A stretch of 64,000 nt of DNA from Arthrobacter sp. MN05-02. GTDB taxonomy: Bacteria > Actinomycetota > Actinomycetes > Actinomycetales > Micrococcaceae. Each line of letters begins with the position of its first letter. Position 1 is the stretch's first letter. This document shows positions 19,549 to 27,864 of the stretch, piece by piece. Below the pieces are notes generated by a model. It was not told where the DNA came from. It saw only the letters and a program-made list of their open reading frames with translations, and did not search any database. Both the position numbers and the translations under genes were made by a program. Location of the stretch: positions 1,054,001-1,118,000 of the forward strand of contig AP018697.1 in the NCBI GenBank assembly GCA_004001285.1, written 5' to 3'.

Positions 19549-20802
19549 ATGACTACTCTCGCTTCAGATCTGCTCGACTTCCTGATGAACCTCTTCAACG
19601 ACGAAGAGGCCGCCAGCGACTTCATCAGCGACCCCGAAGGTGCCCTCGCCGACGCCGGCCTCGGTGGTGTGTGCATGGACGACGTCGACGCCGTCATGCC
19701 CGTGGTCCTGGACTACGCACCGGTCTCCTTCGGCGGCGGGAACGCCAGCACGTTCGACCGCACCTACGACACCGGCGGCAACTCCTCGGGCGATGTGGCT
19801 CCCACGTTCCCGGGCGGTGGCGGAGGAGCCGTCACCCCGACGACTCCGGGTGGTGGCGGCGGAGCCGTCACGCCGGGGACACCCGGAACACCCGGTACTC
19901 CCGCCACCGGTGGTGGGGACGACGAGGACCACGGGAACGCGGTCCAGCAGCTCCTGCACGTCGTCAACAACTACTCCTACACCTCGTCGGTGGACGACCG
20001 CGACACCATCACGGACCAGTCGGTGAACCAGAACATCTGGGCCAACGGTGACGTCACGCAGATGTTCGACAACGACGCCTACGTCGCTTCCGGCAACAAC
20101 GCGGTCGCAGCGAACGGCGACGCCGAGGTCGACAACTCCGTGGACAACTCGGACGACCACTCCCAGGACAGCTCGACCAATGTCACGGTGGGCGGCTCGG
20201 GAAGCGTCGCGATCGGCAACACCACCGATTCGTACAACGACAACTCGGACAATTCCGACAACTCGGACAATTCCGACAACTCGGACAATTCCGACAACTC
20301 GGACAATTCCGACAACTCGGACAACTCGGTCGATACGGACATCGACGTCGACATCGAGGATTCGCTGAACACGGACAACTCGGACAACTCCGACAACTCG
20401 GACAACTCGGACAACTCCGACAACTCGATCGACACCGACATCGACGTGGACGACTCGTTCAACACGGACAACTCGGACAACTCCGTGGACTCGGACATTG
20501 ACGTCGCGCTGGAGGACTCGTTCAACGACAACTCGGACAACTCCGACAACTCGGTCAACACCGACGTGGCGATCGAGGATGCGTTCAACGACAACTCGGA
20601 CAACTCGGTCAACACCGACGTGGCGATCGAGGATGCGTTCAACGACAACTCGGACAACTCGACCGACGTCGTGGTCGAGGATGCGTTCAACGACAACTCG
20701 GACAACGCGTACACCTCGATCGACGACTCGGCGATCTTCGTCGACAATGAGCTGGACGTCGAGGTCGACACCGAGCTCACGGTGGAGGACCCCGCCCTCT
20801 GA
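19549..20802 (+). CDS. IniB N-terminal-domain protein with Asp-Asn-Ser repeats
   Basis: A 417-residue acidic protein without a signal peptide. The first 65 residues (DLLDFLMNLFNDEEAASDFISDPEGALADAGL and following) match the short helical domain of mycobacterial IniB. A Gly/Thr/Pro-rich segment follows (about 75-125), then from about residue 225 a low-complexity region of DNS triplets mixed with DTDIDV and VAIEDAFN units. Mycobacterial iniB lies upstream of iniA and iniC, and two dynamin-like genes follow here too. The ATG has a good AGAAGGA site. The repeats look disordered and strongly acidic; calcium binding or scaffolding are guesses. Confidence 0.85.
   Translation: MTTLASDLLDFLMNLFNDEEAASDFISDPEGALADAGLGGVCMDDVDAVMPVVLDYAPVSFGGGNASTFDRTYDTGGNSSGDVAPTFPGGGGGAVTPTTPGGGGGAVTPGTPGTPGTPATGGGDDEDHGNAVQQLLHVVNNYSYTSSVDDRDTITDQSVNQNIWANGDVTQMFDNDAYVASGNNAVAANGDAEVDNSVDNSDDHSQDSSTNVTVGGSGSVAIGNTTDSYNDNSDNSDNSDNSDNSDNSDNSDNSDNSDNSVDTDIDVDIEDSLNTDNSDNSDNSDNSDNSDNSIDTDIDVDDSFNTDNSDNSVDSDIDVALEDSFNDNSDNSDNSVNTDVAIEDAFNDNSDNSVNTDVAIEDAFNDNSDNSTDVVVEDAFNDNSDNAYTSIDDSAIFVDNELDVEVDTELTVEDPAL
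20239..20328 (+). repeat. Tandem 18-bp repeat encoding DNSDNS
   Basis: Four perfect copies of GACAACTCGGACAATTCC (20239-20310) are followed by a fifth copy that differs in its last four bases. The AAC/AAT and TCG/TCC codon alternation is kept exactly, which points to recent DNA-level expansion rather than selection on the protein alone. Confidence 0.95.
20554..20661 (+). repeat. 54-bp tandem duplication within the iniB-like gene
   Basis: Two adjacent identical 54-base units start at 20554 and 20608, each encoding VNTDVAIEDAFNDNSDNS. A diverged third unit follows (TDVVVEDAFNDNSDN). Confidence 0.9.
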
Positions 20803-20815
20803 CAGCAGCACAGCT

Positions 20816-20857
20816 CGGGCAAGCCCAACGCCGTGGTCTCAGCGTTGGGCTTGCCCG
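20816..20857 (+). terminator. Strong hairpin between iniB-like and dynamin-like genes, GGUCUCA in the loop
   Basis: CGGGCAAGCCCAACGC (20816-20831) and GCGTTGGGCTTGCCCG (20842-20857) form a perfect 16-bp stem, followed by TTGTCC. The 10-base loop contains GGTCTCA (20835-20841), the exact complement of the UGAGACC loops at 777, 865, 33517 and 41588. It lies 14 bases after the iniB-like stop and would act as a terminator or attenuator that lowers dynamin expression relative to iniB. Confidence 0.85.
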
Positions 20858-20888
20858 TTGTCCCACATCCACTCGACGGGGAGTCTGC

Positions 20889-22748
20889 ATGGACGATCTC
20901 ATCACGCTCGTGAATCGCGGTATCGGCCTGCTCGCCGCCGGTGACAGGGCGGACCTGCGCCAGCGGCTTCAACAGACGCTGGTACGCCTGGCCAATCCGG
21001 ACATCCGGGTGATCGTGGTGGGGGAGTTCAAGCAGGGCAAGAGCAAGCTCATCAACGCCCTCGTGAACGCGCCCGTCTGTCCCGTCGACGACGACATCGC
21101 GACCTCCGTGCCCACCGTGGTGAGCTTCGGCGATCCTGCAGGCGCCGTGGTGCTGGTGCCGCGCACGGGCGGCGGACCGGACCAGGACGCACCCGCGGTC
21201 GAGCGCCGGCCCGTCGCGCTCGAGGACATCGCCGATCACGTCTCCGAACGCGGCAATCCGTCGAACCGGCAGGGACTCGCCTCGGCCGAGGTCCGCCTGC
21301 CCCGGAAGGTACTGGCCGACGGGCTCTCGATCATCGACTCGCCCGGCGTCGGCGGCCTCGAATCGGCCCACGCTCTGACCACCCTCACCGCCCTGCCCAC
21401 GGCCGATGCCATGATCCTCGTCTCGGATGCCTCCCAGGAGTACACCGAACCGGAGCTGCGGTTCCTCAAGCAGGCGCAGCGGATCGTCCCCAACGTGGGG
21501 TGCGTCCTGTCCAAGACCGACCTCTACCCGCAATGGCGGACCGTCGCCGAGCTCGACCGGGCCCATCTGGCCGACGCGGGCATCGGGACTGCTCCCTTGA
21601 TCCCGGTGTCCTCGGACCTCCGCCTCTTCGCCTCGCAGACGAAGGACGCCGAACTGAACCGCGAGTCCGGCTTCCCCGAGCTGATCGCGTACCTCCGGAA
21701 CGACGTCGTGGGCAAGGCCCAGGCCCTGCGCAGGAATTCCGTCGCGCAGGACCTGCTGTCCACCACCGAGCAGCTGCGGCTGTCGGTCACGACCGAACTC
21801 CGGGCGCTGCAGCACCCCGAGGGAGTGCCCGTCCTCCTGGCGGAGCTGGAGGAGGCCAAGGAGAAGGCCGACCAGCAGCGGAAACGGTCCTCGCGCTGGC
21901 AGACCACCCTGAACGACGGCGCCGCGGACCTGATCTCCGACATGGAGCACGATCTCCGCGACCGGCTCCGGTCCATCCAGCGGGAGGCGGAGACCGCCAT
22001 CGACGCGGGGGACCCGGGACCCGTCTGGGACCAGTTCGCGGAGTGGCTCGAACAGCGGGTCGCCTCCGCCGTGTCGGACACCTTCGTCTGGACGAACGAG
22101 CGCTCGCAATGGCTCGCCGAGCAGGTCGCCGAACTCTTCGCCCTCGACGAGGTGCCCCTGCCACTGCTGGAGGTCTCCAGCACGGACGGCGTCCTCGCGC
22201 CGGTCGAGGAGGTGCCCTACCTCGACCCGGGCCGCGTCACCGCGGCGGGGAAGGTGCTCATCGGCATGCGCGGTTCCTACGGCGGAGTCCTGATGTTCGG
22301 GCTGCTGACCGGCATCATCGGCATGTCCCTGATCAACCCGCTCTCGGTCGGTGCCGGACTGCTCCTCGGGCGCAAGGCGTACCGCGAGGACAAGGATGCC
22401 CGCCTGAAACGACGCCAGTCGGAGGCGAAGGCACTCGTCCGGCGCCAGATGGACGACGTCGTCTTCCAGGTGGGGAAGCAGCTGAAGGACCGGCTGCGCC
22501 TCGTCCAGCGCGAGATCCGTGACCACTTCGGGGACATCGCCGAGGAACACCACCGGTCGCTCGCCGATTCCGTCGCGGCAGCGCAGCGCACGGCCACGAC
22601 CTTCCGGCAGGAGCGCGACGAGCGCGTGATCGCGCTGACGGCCGAACTCTCCCGGATCGACCAGCTGCATGCGCAGGCGAGGAAGCTGCTCCCCGAGGCC
22701 GTCGCGGTGCCGCGCCGCTCCCCGGATCCGATGGCAGCGGGAGCATGA
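20889..22748 (+). CDS. Dynamin-like GTPase (IniA-like)
   Basis: A 619-residue large GTPase of the bacterial dynamin superfamily. The P-loop is VVGEFKQGKSKLINALV near residue 40; the DSPGVGG switch motif follows near 150 and SKTD near 208. Helical stalk regions follow, with a hydrophobic paired segment at about residues 460-495 (VLMFGLLTGIIGMSLINPLS) that would insert in the membrane. IniA in mycobacteria remodels membranes under cell-wall stress. The ATG follows ACGGGGAGTCTGC. The next gene overlaps by four bases (ATGA), so the two GTPases are made together. Confidence 0.9.
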   Translation: MDDLITLVNRGIGLLAAGDRADLRQRLQQTLVRLANPDIRVIVVGEFKQGKSKLINALVNAPVCPVDDDIATSVPTVVSFGDPAGAVVLVPRTGGGPDQDAPAVERRPVALEDIADHVSERGNPSNRQGLASAEVRLPRKVLADGLSIIDSPGVGGLESAHALTTLTALPTADAMILVSDASQEYTEPELRFLKQAQRIVPNVGCVLSKTDLYPQWRTVAELDRAHLADAGIGTAPLIPVSSDLRLFASQTKDAELNRESGFPELIAYLRNDVVGKAQALRRNSVAQDLLSTTEQLRLSVTTELRALQHPEGVPVLLAELEEAKEKADQQRKRSSRWQTTLNDGAADLISDMEHDLRDRLRSIQREAETAIDAGDPGPVWDQFAEWLEQRVASAVSDTFVWTNERSQWLAEQVAELFALDEVPLPLLEVSSTDGVLAPVEEVPYLDPGRVTAAGKVLIGMRGSYGGVLMFGLLTGIIGMSLINPLSVGAGLLLGRKAYREDKDARLKRRQSEAKALVRRQMDDVVFQVGKQLKDRLRLVQREIRDHFGDIAEEHHRSLADSVAAAQRTATTFRQERDERVIALTAELSRIDQLHAQARKLLPEAVAVPRRSPDPMAAGA

Positions 22749-24241
22749 GGGACAGCGGCGAGGTGGAAGCCCTGCTCCTGGACGCGATCCAGGCGTACGA
22801 CGACGAGCCGGCCGTGCGCGAGGAGCTCGAGGCCTACGCGCGCCGCCTGCGCGAGCCGCTGCGCGTCGCCGTCGCCGGTATGGTCAAGGCCGGCAAGTCC
22901 ACACTCCTCAACGCGATCATCGGCGAGGAGATAGCTCCCACCGACACGGGCGAGTGCACCCGCATCATCACCTGGTACCGCCATGCGGCGACGCCTCGGA
23001 TCATCGTGCACCCCGTCGAGGGTGAACCGCGCCTGCTTCCCGTGACGAGGGTCGACGGTCGTCTCGTGTTCGATCTCGACGGGCAGCGCGCCGAGCAGGT
23101 GGCGCGGCTGGTGGTCGAGTGGCCGGCCGAGAATCTGCGGACCATGACCCTGATCGACACCCCGGGCATCGCCTCCCTCTCCGCGGAGGTGTCGACGCGC
23201 ACCACGCGGTTCCTCACCCCGGACGACGCACCCTCCGAGGCGGACGCGGTGATCTACCTGATGCGGCACCTGCACGCCTCGGATCTCAAGTTTCTCGAAG
23301 CCTTCCGCGACACCGGCGCCGCCCGCGCGGGGACGGTGAACGCGCTCGCGGTCCTGTCGCGGGCCGACGAAGTAGGGCCGGGACGCATCGACTCCCTCAT
23401 CTCCGCTTCGCGGATCGCGGATCGCTATCGGACCGATCCGTCGCTCAGGTCTCTGGTTCTCGATGTGCTTCCCATGGCGGGTCTGCTCGCCCAGAGTTCG
23501 CGGACGCTGCGACAGTCGGAGTACGAGGCGTTCGTCGCCCTCGCGGCGCTCGGCAGGACGGAACGCGAACGCATGCTGATCTCCGCCGACCGCTTCGTCG
23601 CCGGGAGTACCGGCATCGGCATGTCCGCCGACGAAGCTGCCCGTCTCCTGGACCGTTTCGGCCTGTTCGGCCTCCGACTGGGTGCAGCCCTCGTCCGTGG
23701 TGGTACCGGTGATCCGACGGTGCTGGCGCACGAGTTGACCCGGCGCAGCGGGCTCGACCACCTGATGACGCTCGTGAGGCGGCAGTTCGAGGCTCGGGCC
23801 ACGACCCTGCGGGTCCGGACGGCGCTGAACGGGCTGGACGTGCTGGTCCGCACCCGACCGAGGGACGGTGGCGCCCGTCTGCTGGCGGGCATCGAGAGGA
23901 TCAGGGCCACTGCGCACGAGATCGACGAACTGAAGCTGTTGTCCGCGTTGCGCTCCGGCCGTGTCCCGCTGCCGGCGTCGGCGGCGGACGAGGCGGAGAG
24001 GCTGGTCGGTGGCTCGGGTACCGGTGCTGCGGAACGCCTCGCCCTCGCCCCTGGCACCGGTCCCGACGACGTCCGGGCCGCATCACTCGGAACCCTGCAC
24101 CGGTGGCGGTTGCTGGCGGAGAATCCGCTGACGGATCGGTCAGCCCTCGAGGCATGCCAGGTCGTCCTGCGCTCGTGCGAGGAACTGGTGGTCCGCGCGG
24201 ACGCGAGCACACACGGCAGGGTTACGGCAGGGGCTGACTGA
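22745..24241 (+). CDS. Dynamin-like GTPase (IniC-like)
   Basis: A 498-residue dynamin-superfamily GTPase with P-loop AGMVKAGKSTLLNAIIGEE near residue 42, switch motif LIDTPGIASL near 140, and SRAD near 204. It is shorter than the upstream partner and has no obvious membrane segment, like mycobacterial IniC relative to IniA. The start overlaps the upstream stop, and it is the last gene of the module. A partner role in envelope maintenance is inferred from order and family. Confidence 0.88.
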   Translation: MRDSGEVEALLLDAIQAYDDEPAVREELEAYARRLREPLRVAVAGMVKAGKSTLLNAIIGEEIAPTDTGECTRIITWYRHAATPRIIVHPVEGEPRLLPVTRVDGRLVFDLDGQRAEQVARLVVEWPAENLRTMTLIDTPGIASLSAEVSTRTTRFLTPDDAPSEADAVIYLMRHLHASDLKFLEAFRDTGAARAGTVNALAVLSRADEVGPGRIDSLISASRIADRYRTDPSLRSLVLDVLPMAGLLAQSSRTLRQSEYEAFVALAALGRTERERMLISADRFVAGSTGIGMSADEAARLLDRFGLFGLRLGAALVRGGTGDPTVLAHELTRRSGLDHLMTLVRRQFEARATTLRVRTALNGLDVLVRTRPRDGGARLLAGIERIRATAHEIDELKLLSALRSGRVPLPASAADEAERLVGGSGTGAAERLALAPGTGPDDVRAASLGTLHRWRLLAENPLTDRSALEACQVVLRSCEELVVRADASTHGRVTAGAD

Positions 24242-24264
24242 CACTGCCGCGGCCGCGTGGGCCG

Positions 24265-24795
24265 TCAGCGCCGGGGGTGTCCGCCCGCGAACCACCGTGA
24301 AGCGGGGGGAAGCAGCCACAGCAGGAGGGCCAGCACCGCGAGGACCAGGTGCAGTGCAGCGAGGTGGGGCGCGGGGTGGAATCCGGGGGAGTCGTCCCCG
24401 AGGAAGGCGAACACGAGCAGCACCGCACCGGCGTCGACGACCACCATCGCGAGGACCGCCCAGCGCGTTCCGCCACGGCCCCGGAGCAGCGGCCGGACGA
24501 GGAGCGCTTCGATCAGCAGGACGAGCGCGAACAGCCCCAGGGTCCCCCACAGGGCGACCGACGCGACCTGGTCCACCCCGGCGGCATCCACCTGGGTGTC
24601 GAGCTCCCCGGCGGTCTCCCGCAGGGTGGCGAGGTGCGCCTCCCTGTCGATGAACGCGAAGACGAGCGACACCACCCCGGCGACCACCCCGAGGAGCCAG
24701 AGCCCTCCCGCACTCCGGACCGAGGGAGGAGCGGTCCGCTCCCTGACGATGGGAGGCGGGACGGCGTTCGACAGCTCTGGCCGGGGAGGACGCAT
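24265..24795 (-). CDS. Small four-helix membrane protein of unknown function
   Basis: A 176-residue protein with four predicted membrane segments: about residues 30-48 (GGLWLLGVVAGVVSLVFAF), 80-100, 113-133 and 143-163. It has a short Pro/Arg-rich N-terminus. No family was recognised. It is convergent with the dynamin-like genes, with its stop 24 bases from theirs, and divergent from the tRNA-glmU block. Confidence 0.7.
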   Translation of the reverse strand: MRPPRPELSNAVPPPIVRERTAPPSVRSAGGLWLLGVVAGVVSLVFAFIDREAHLATLRETAGELDTQVDAAGVDQVASVALWGTLGLFALVLLIEALLVRPLLRGRGGTRWAVLAMVVVDAGAVLLVFAFLGDDSPGFHPAPHLAALHLVLAVLALLLWLLPPASRWFAGGHPRR

Positions 24796-24958
24796 GCCCG
24801 TAATCTAACCCCGCCGGTGGAGGGCTTCAAGAAACGGTTGTTCCGGCCTCCCTGTCGTCGCCGGTGCGGGCCGTCGGGAGTCGCCCGCGTCCCGGGAGCA
24901 TGGCAAACTAGATAACCGTGCGCAGGTGCCCCTCCCAGGAGGTGTCACCGCTGCATGG

Positions 24959-25030
24959 TCCGCCCTGGTGTAACGGCAGCACCCCAGCCTTTGGAGCTGT
25001 GGAGTATAGGTTCGAATCCTATGGGCGGAA
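24959..25030 (+). tRNA. tRNA-Gln (anticodon TTG)
   Basis: All arms can be drawn: acceptor TCCGCCC with GGGCGGA, D-stem GTG/CAC, anticodon stem CCAGC/GCTGT with one C-T mismatch at the top, loop CTTTGGA with anticodon TTG at 24991-24993, variable loop GGAGT, and T-arm ATAGG-TTCGAAT-CCTAT. CCA is not encoded. A TAGATA hexamer about 48 bases upstream may be the -10. It lies directly before glmU, as in related actinobacteria. Confidence 0.97.
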
Positions 25031-25134
25031 CGGCGCAAGCCCCGGCACGGCGTCCCCCGAGGGGACGAGGCGCCGGCCACGAGACCACAGGTAGGAGTGC
25101 CCGCTTCGTGAGCCCCCAGAACGAAGGAACCACC

Positions 25135-26631
25135 GTGACGTCCCAGGACATCCTGAACCAACCGGCGGCGGTCATCGTCCTGGCGGCCGGGGCGGGCACG
25201 CGCATGAAATCGCGCACGCCGAAGATCCTCCACACCATCGGCGGGCGCTCGATGGTGGGACACGCCCTGGCTGCGGTCAGGGGCCTCGCCCCAAGCGAAC
25301 TGGCCGTCGTGGTACGCCACGAACGCGACCTCGTCGCAGGTCATGTCGCGACCATCGATCCCGGGGCCCTGCTCGTCGACCAGGACGAGATCCCCGGCAC
25401 CGGACGCGCGGTGCAGGTGGCGCTCGAGGCGCTCGACGCGAGCAGGGGGACCATCGAGGGTACCGTCGTCGTCACCTACGGGGACGTGCCGCTGCTGGAG
25501 GCGTCCACCCTGCGGGATCTGATCGGTGCCCACACGCAGGGCCGGAACGCCGTCACGGTCCTCACCGCGGAGCTCGACGACGCCACAGGGTACGGACGCA
25601 TCGTCCGTGCCGAGGACGGCTCCGTGCTCGGTATCGTCGAGCACAAGGACGCCGATGACGCGCAGCGGGCGATCCGCGAGGTCAACTCCGGGATCTACGC
25701 CTTCGATGCCGCCGTGCTGAGGACCGCGCTGGGCCGGATCGATGCGAGCAACGCCCAGGGCGAGCTCTACCTGACAGACGTCCTCGGCGTCGCCCGCGCC
25801 GACGGCGGACGGGTCGCCGGGCTCCTGGTGGAGGACCGCTGGCAGGTCGAGGGCGCCAACGACCGCGTGCAGCTCGCCCACCTCGGCGCCGAGCTCAACC
25901 GGAGGACGCTGGAGCGGTGGATGCGTGCCGGCGTCAGCATCCTCGACCCCGCCAGTACCTGGATCGACACGGCGGTCGAACTCGACGAGGACGTCACCGT
26001 GCTGCCCGGGACCCAACTGCACGGAACCACCGTCATCGCGCGTGACGCCGTGATCGGGCCCGACACCACGCTGACGGACGTGGTCGTGGGGGAGGGCGCC
26101 CACGTCGTCCGGACACACGGCAGCGGCTCGCGGATCGGAGCAGGCGCGAGCGTCGGCCCCTTCACCTATCTGCGGCCCGGGACCGTCCTGGGTGAGGACG
26201 GCAAGATCGGCGCGTTCTACGAGACCAAGAACGTCACGGTGGGCCGGGGCTCCAAGCTGTCCCATCTCGGCTACGCGGGTGATGCCGAGATCGGCGAGTA
26301 CACCAACATCGGCTGCGGCAACATCACGGCGAACTACGACGGAGTGGACAAGCACCGGACCGTCATCGGGTCCCACGTCCGGACGAGTTCCAACACCGTC
26401 TTCGTCGCCCCCGTCACGGTGGGCGACGGCGCCTACACGGGCGCCGGCGCTGTCGTCCGCAAGGACATCCCGGCCGGAGCCCTCGGACTGAGCATCGCTC
26501 CACAGCGCAACATCGAGGGTTGGACCGCCGCGAAGCGCCCCGGCACGGCAGCGGCGGAGGCAGCAGGCTCCACCACGTCGGGGACCCCCACACCAGACGC
26601 ACACGAACCACAGGAAAGCGGTCAGGCATGA
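25135..26631 (+). CDS. glmU: Bifunctional UDP-N-acetylglucosamine pyrophosphorylase/glucosamine-1-phosphate acetyltransferase
   Basis: GlmU makes UDP-GlcNAc for peptidoglycan and surface polymers. The N-terminal uridylyltransferase has VIVLAAGAGTRMKSRTPKIL. The C-terminal half is a left-handed beta-helix of hexapeptide repeats with GPFTYLRPGT, GAFYETKN and NIGCGNITANYDG. The length is 498 residues from GTG 25135, chosen for the GAAGGA at the right spacing; a GTG at 25108 is an alternative. prs overlaps its stop (ATGA at 26628), so the two are coupled. The C-terminal 30 residues are an Ala/Thr/Pro tail. Confidence 0.96.
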   Translation: MTSQDILNQPAAVIVLAAGAGTRMKSRTPKILHTIGGRSMVGHALAAVRGLAPSELAVVVRHERDLVAGHVATIDPGALLVDQDEIPGTGRAVQVALEALDASRGTIEGTVVVTYGDVPLLEASTLRDLIGAHTQGRNAVTVLTAELDDATGYGRIVRAEDGSVLGIVEHKDADDAQRAIREVNSGIYAFDAAVLRTALGRIDASNAQGELYLTDVLGVARADGGRVAGLLVEDRWQVEGANDRVQLAHLGAELNRRTLERWMRAGVSILDPASTWIDTAVELDEDVTVLPGTQLHGTTVIARDAVIGPDTTLTDVVVGEGAHVVRTHGSGSRIGAGASVGPFTYLRPGTVLGEDGKIGAFYETKNVTVGRGSKLSHLGYAGDAEIGEYTNIGCGNITANYDGVDKHRTVIGSHVRTSSNTVFVAPVTVGDGAYTGAGAVVRKDIPAGALGLSIAPQRNIEGWTAAKRPGTAAAEAAGSTTSGTPTPDAHEPQESGQA

Positions 26632-27608
26632 GCGAGATCACGGCACGCGGCGAGAAGAAACTGGTCCTGGCGTCAGGACGTGCGCACCCCGAGCTCGCGG
26701 AGGAGATCGCGTCCTGGCTCGGCACCGAGCTCCTTCCGGTGTCGGCGTACGATTTCGCGAACGGCGAGATCTATGTGCGGTCGGGCGAAAGCGTCCGCGG
26801 TACCGACGTCTTCGTCATCCAGGCGCACCCGGCCCCCCTCAACAACTGGCTCATGGAGCAGCTCATCATGGTCGACTCCCTGAAAAGGGCGTCGGCGAAG
26901 CGCATCACCGTCGTCTCACCGTTCTATCCCTATGCGCGCCAGGACAAGAAGGGCCGCGGCCGCGAGCCCATCTCCGCCCGCCTCGTCGCCGACCTCTACA
27001 AGACGGCCGGCGCCAACCGCCTGATGTCGGTGGACCTCCACACCTCCCAGATCCAGGGATTCTTCGACGGGCCCGTGGACCACCTCATGGCCATCCCCCT
27101 TCTTGCCGACTACATCCGTACGCGAGTGGACGCCGACAATGTCACGGTCGTCTCGCCGGACACGGGGCGCGTCCGCGTCGCCGAGCAGTGGGCCGAGCGC
27201 CTCGGCGGCGCCCCGCTGGCCTTCGTCCACAAGAGCCGCGACCTCACGGTGCCCAACCAGGCGGTCTCCAAGCAGGTCGTCGGACAGGTCGAGGGGCGTA
27301 CCTGCGTGCTGATCGACGACATGATCGACACGGGCGGGACGATCTCGGGTGCCGTCCAGGTCCTGAAGAACGCCGGCGCCAAGGACGTCATCATCGCGGC
27401 GACGCACGCGGTCTTCTCCGACCCGGCGGCACGGCGCCTGTCCGAGTCGGGCGCACGCGAAGTTGTGGTGACGAACACCCTGCCGATACCATCGGAAAAG
27501 CGCTTCCCGCAACTGACGGTCCTCTCGATCGCCCCGCTGATCGCTCGTGCCATACGCGAGGTGTTCGACGACGGATCGGTGACGAGCCTGTTCGACGGGA
27601 ATGCCTGA
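26628..27608 (+). CDS. prs: Ribose-phosphate pyrophosphokinase
   Basis: A 326-residue cytoplasmic enzyme making PRPP from ribose 5-phosphate and ATP. Seen here: FANGEIYVR near residue 45, the catalytic flexible-loop sequence ARQDKKGRGREPISARLVA, the metal-binding VDLHTSQIQGFF, and the PRPP-binding VLIDDMIDTGGTI near residue 230. Length and order after glmU are standard for the phylum. A 256-base interval with regulatory sequence separates it from the LuxR genes. Confidence 0.97.
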   Translation: MSEITARGEKKLVLASGRAHPELAEEIASWLGTELLPVSAYDFANGEIYVRSGESVRGTDVFVIQAHPAPLNNWLMEQLIMVDSLKRASAKRITVVSPFYPYARQDKKGRGREPISARLVADLYKTAGANRLMSVDLHTSQIQGFFDGPVDHLMAIPLLADYIRTRVDADNVTVVSPDTGRVRVAEQWAERLGGAPLAFVHKSRDLTVPNQAVSKQVVGQVEGRTCVLIDDMIDTGGTISGAVQVLKNAGAKDVIIAATHAVFSDPAARRLSESGAREVVVTNTLPIPSEKRFPQLTVLSIAPLIARAIREVFDDGSVTSLFDGNA

Positions 27609-27786
27609 CCGGTTCGCCCGGGCACTGATACCCAGTCGCCGCTACGCGTTCGGTGACGTGCGTGGGAAAGCGGAACACCCGCACGATCGTCCCCGTTCTC
27701 CGAGTACTTTCCCGTGCGGAAGCGAGTAGTCGCTCGTCGCCGCACGTACGAAATTCAAGTAGAAGACCCCGTGAATCCGTAGCGGC

Positions 27787-27820
27787 CACTCGTGCCGCGT
27801 CCCCCTTCCCTTCCTAGGCT
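27787..27820 (+). promoter_or_regulatory. Promoter of the first LuxR gene, CACTCGTG box plus TAGGCT
   Basis: CACTCGTG (27787-27794) is followed after exactly 20 bases by the -10 hexamer TAGGCT (27815-27820); the LuxR start codon is 45 bases further on. The same arrangement occurs at 33399, 41314 and 45011. An inverted half-site, CGAGTAG, lies upstream at 27723-27729. Confidence 0.6.
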
Positions 27821-27864
27821 GACCTTCAGACACCTGTTCAAAGCTGGGAAGAAGTAGGTCCTCA

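Noticed and set aside
20239..20330. Regular short repeats suggestive of a CRISPR array
   Set aside because: The repeats are in frame, 9 or 18 bases long, with no unique spacers and no cas genes.
20079..22670. Very long open frames on the minus strand opposite the DNS repeats and first dynamin-like gene
   Set aside because: They mirror the repeat codons (repeated Glu-Leu-Ser), have no ribosome site or family motif, and lie across well-supported plus-strand genes.
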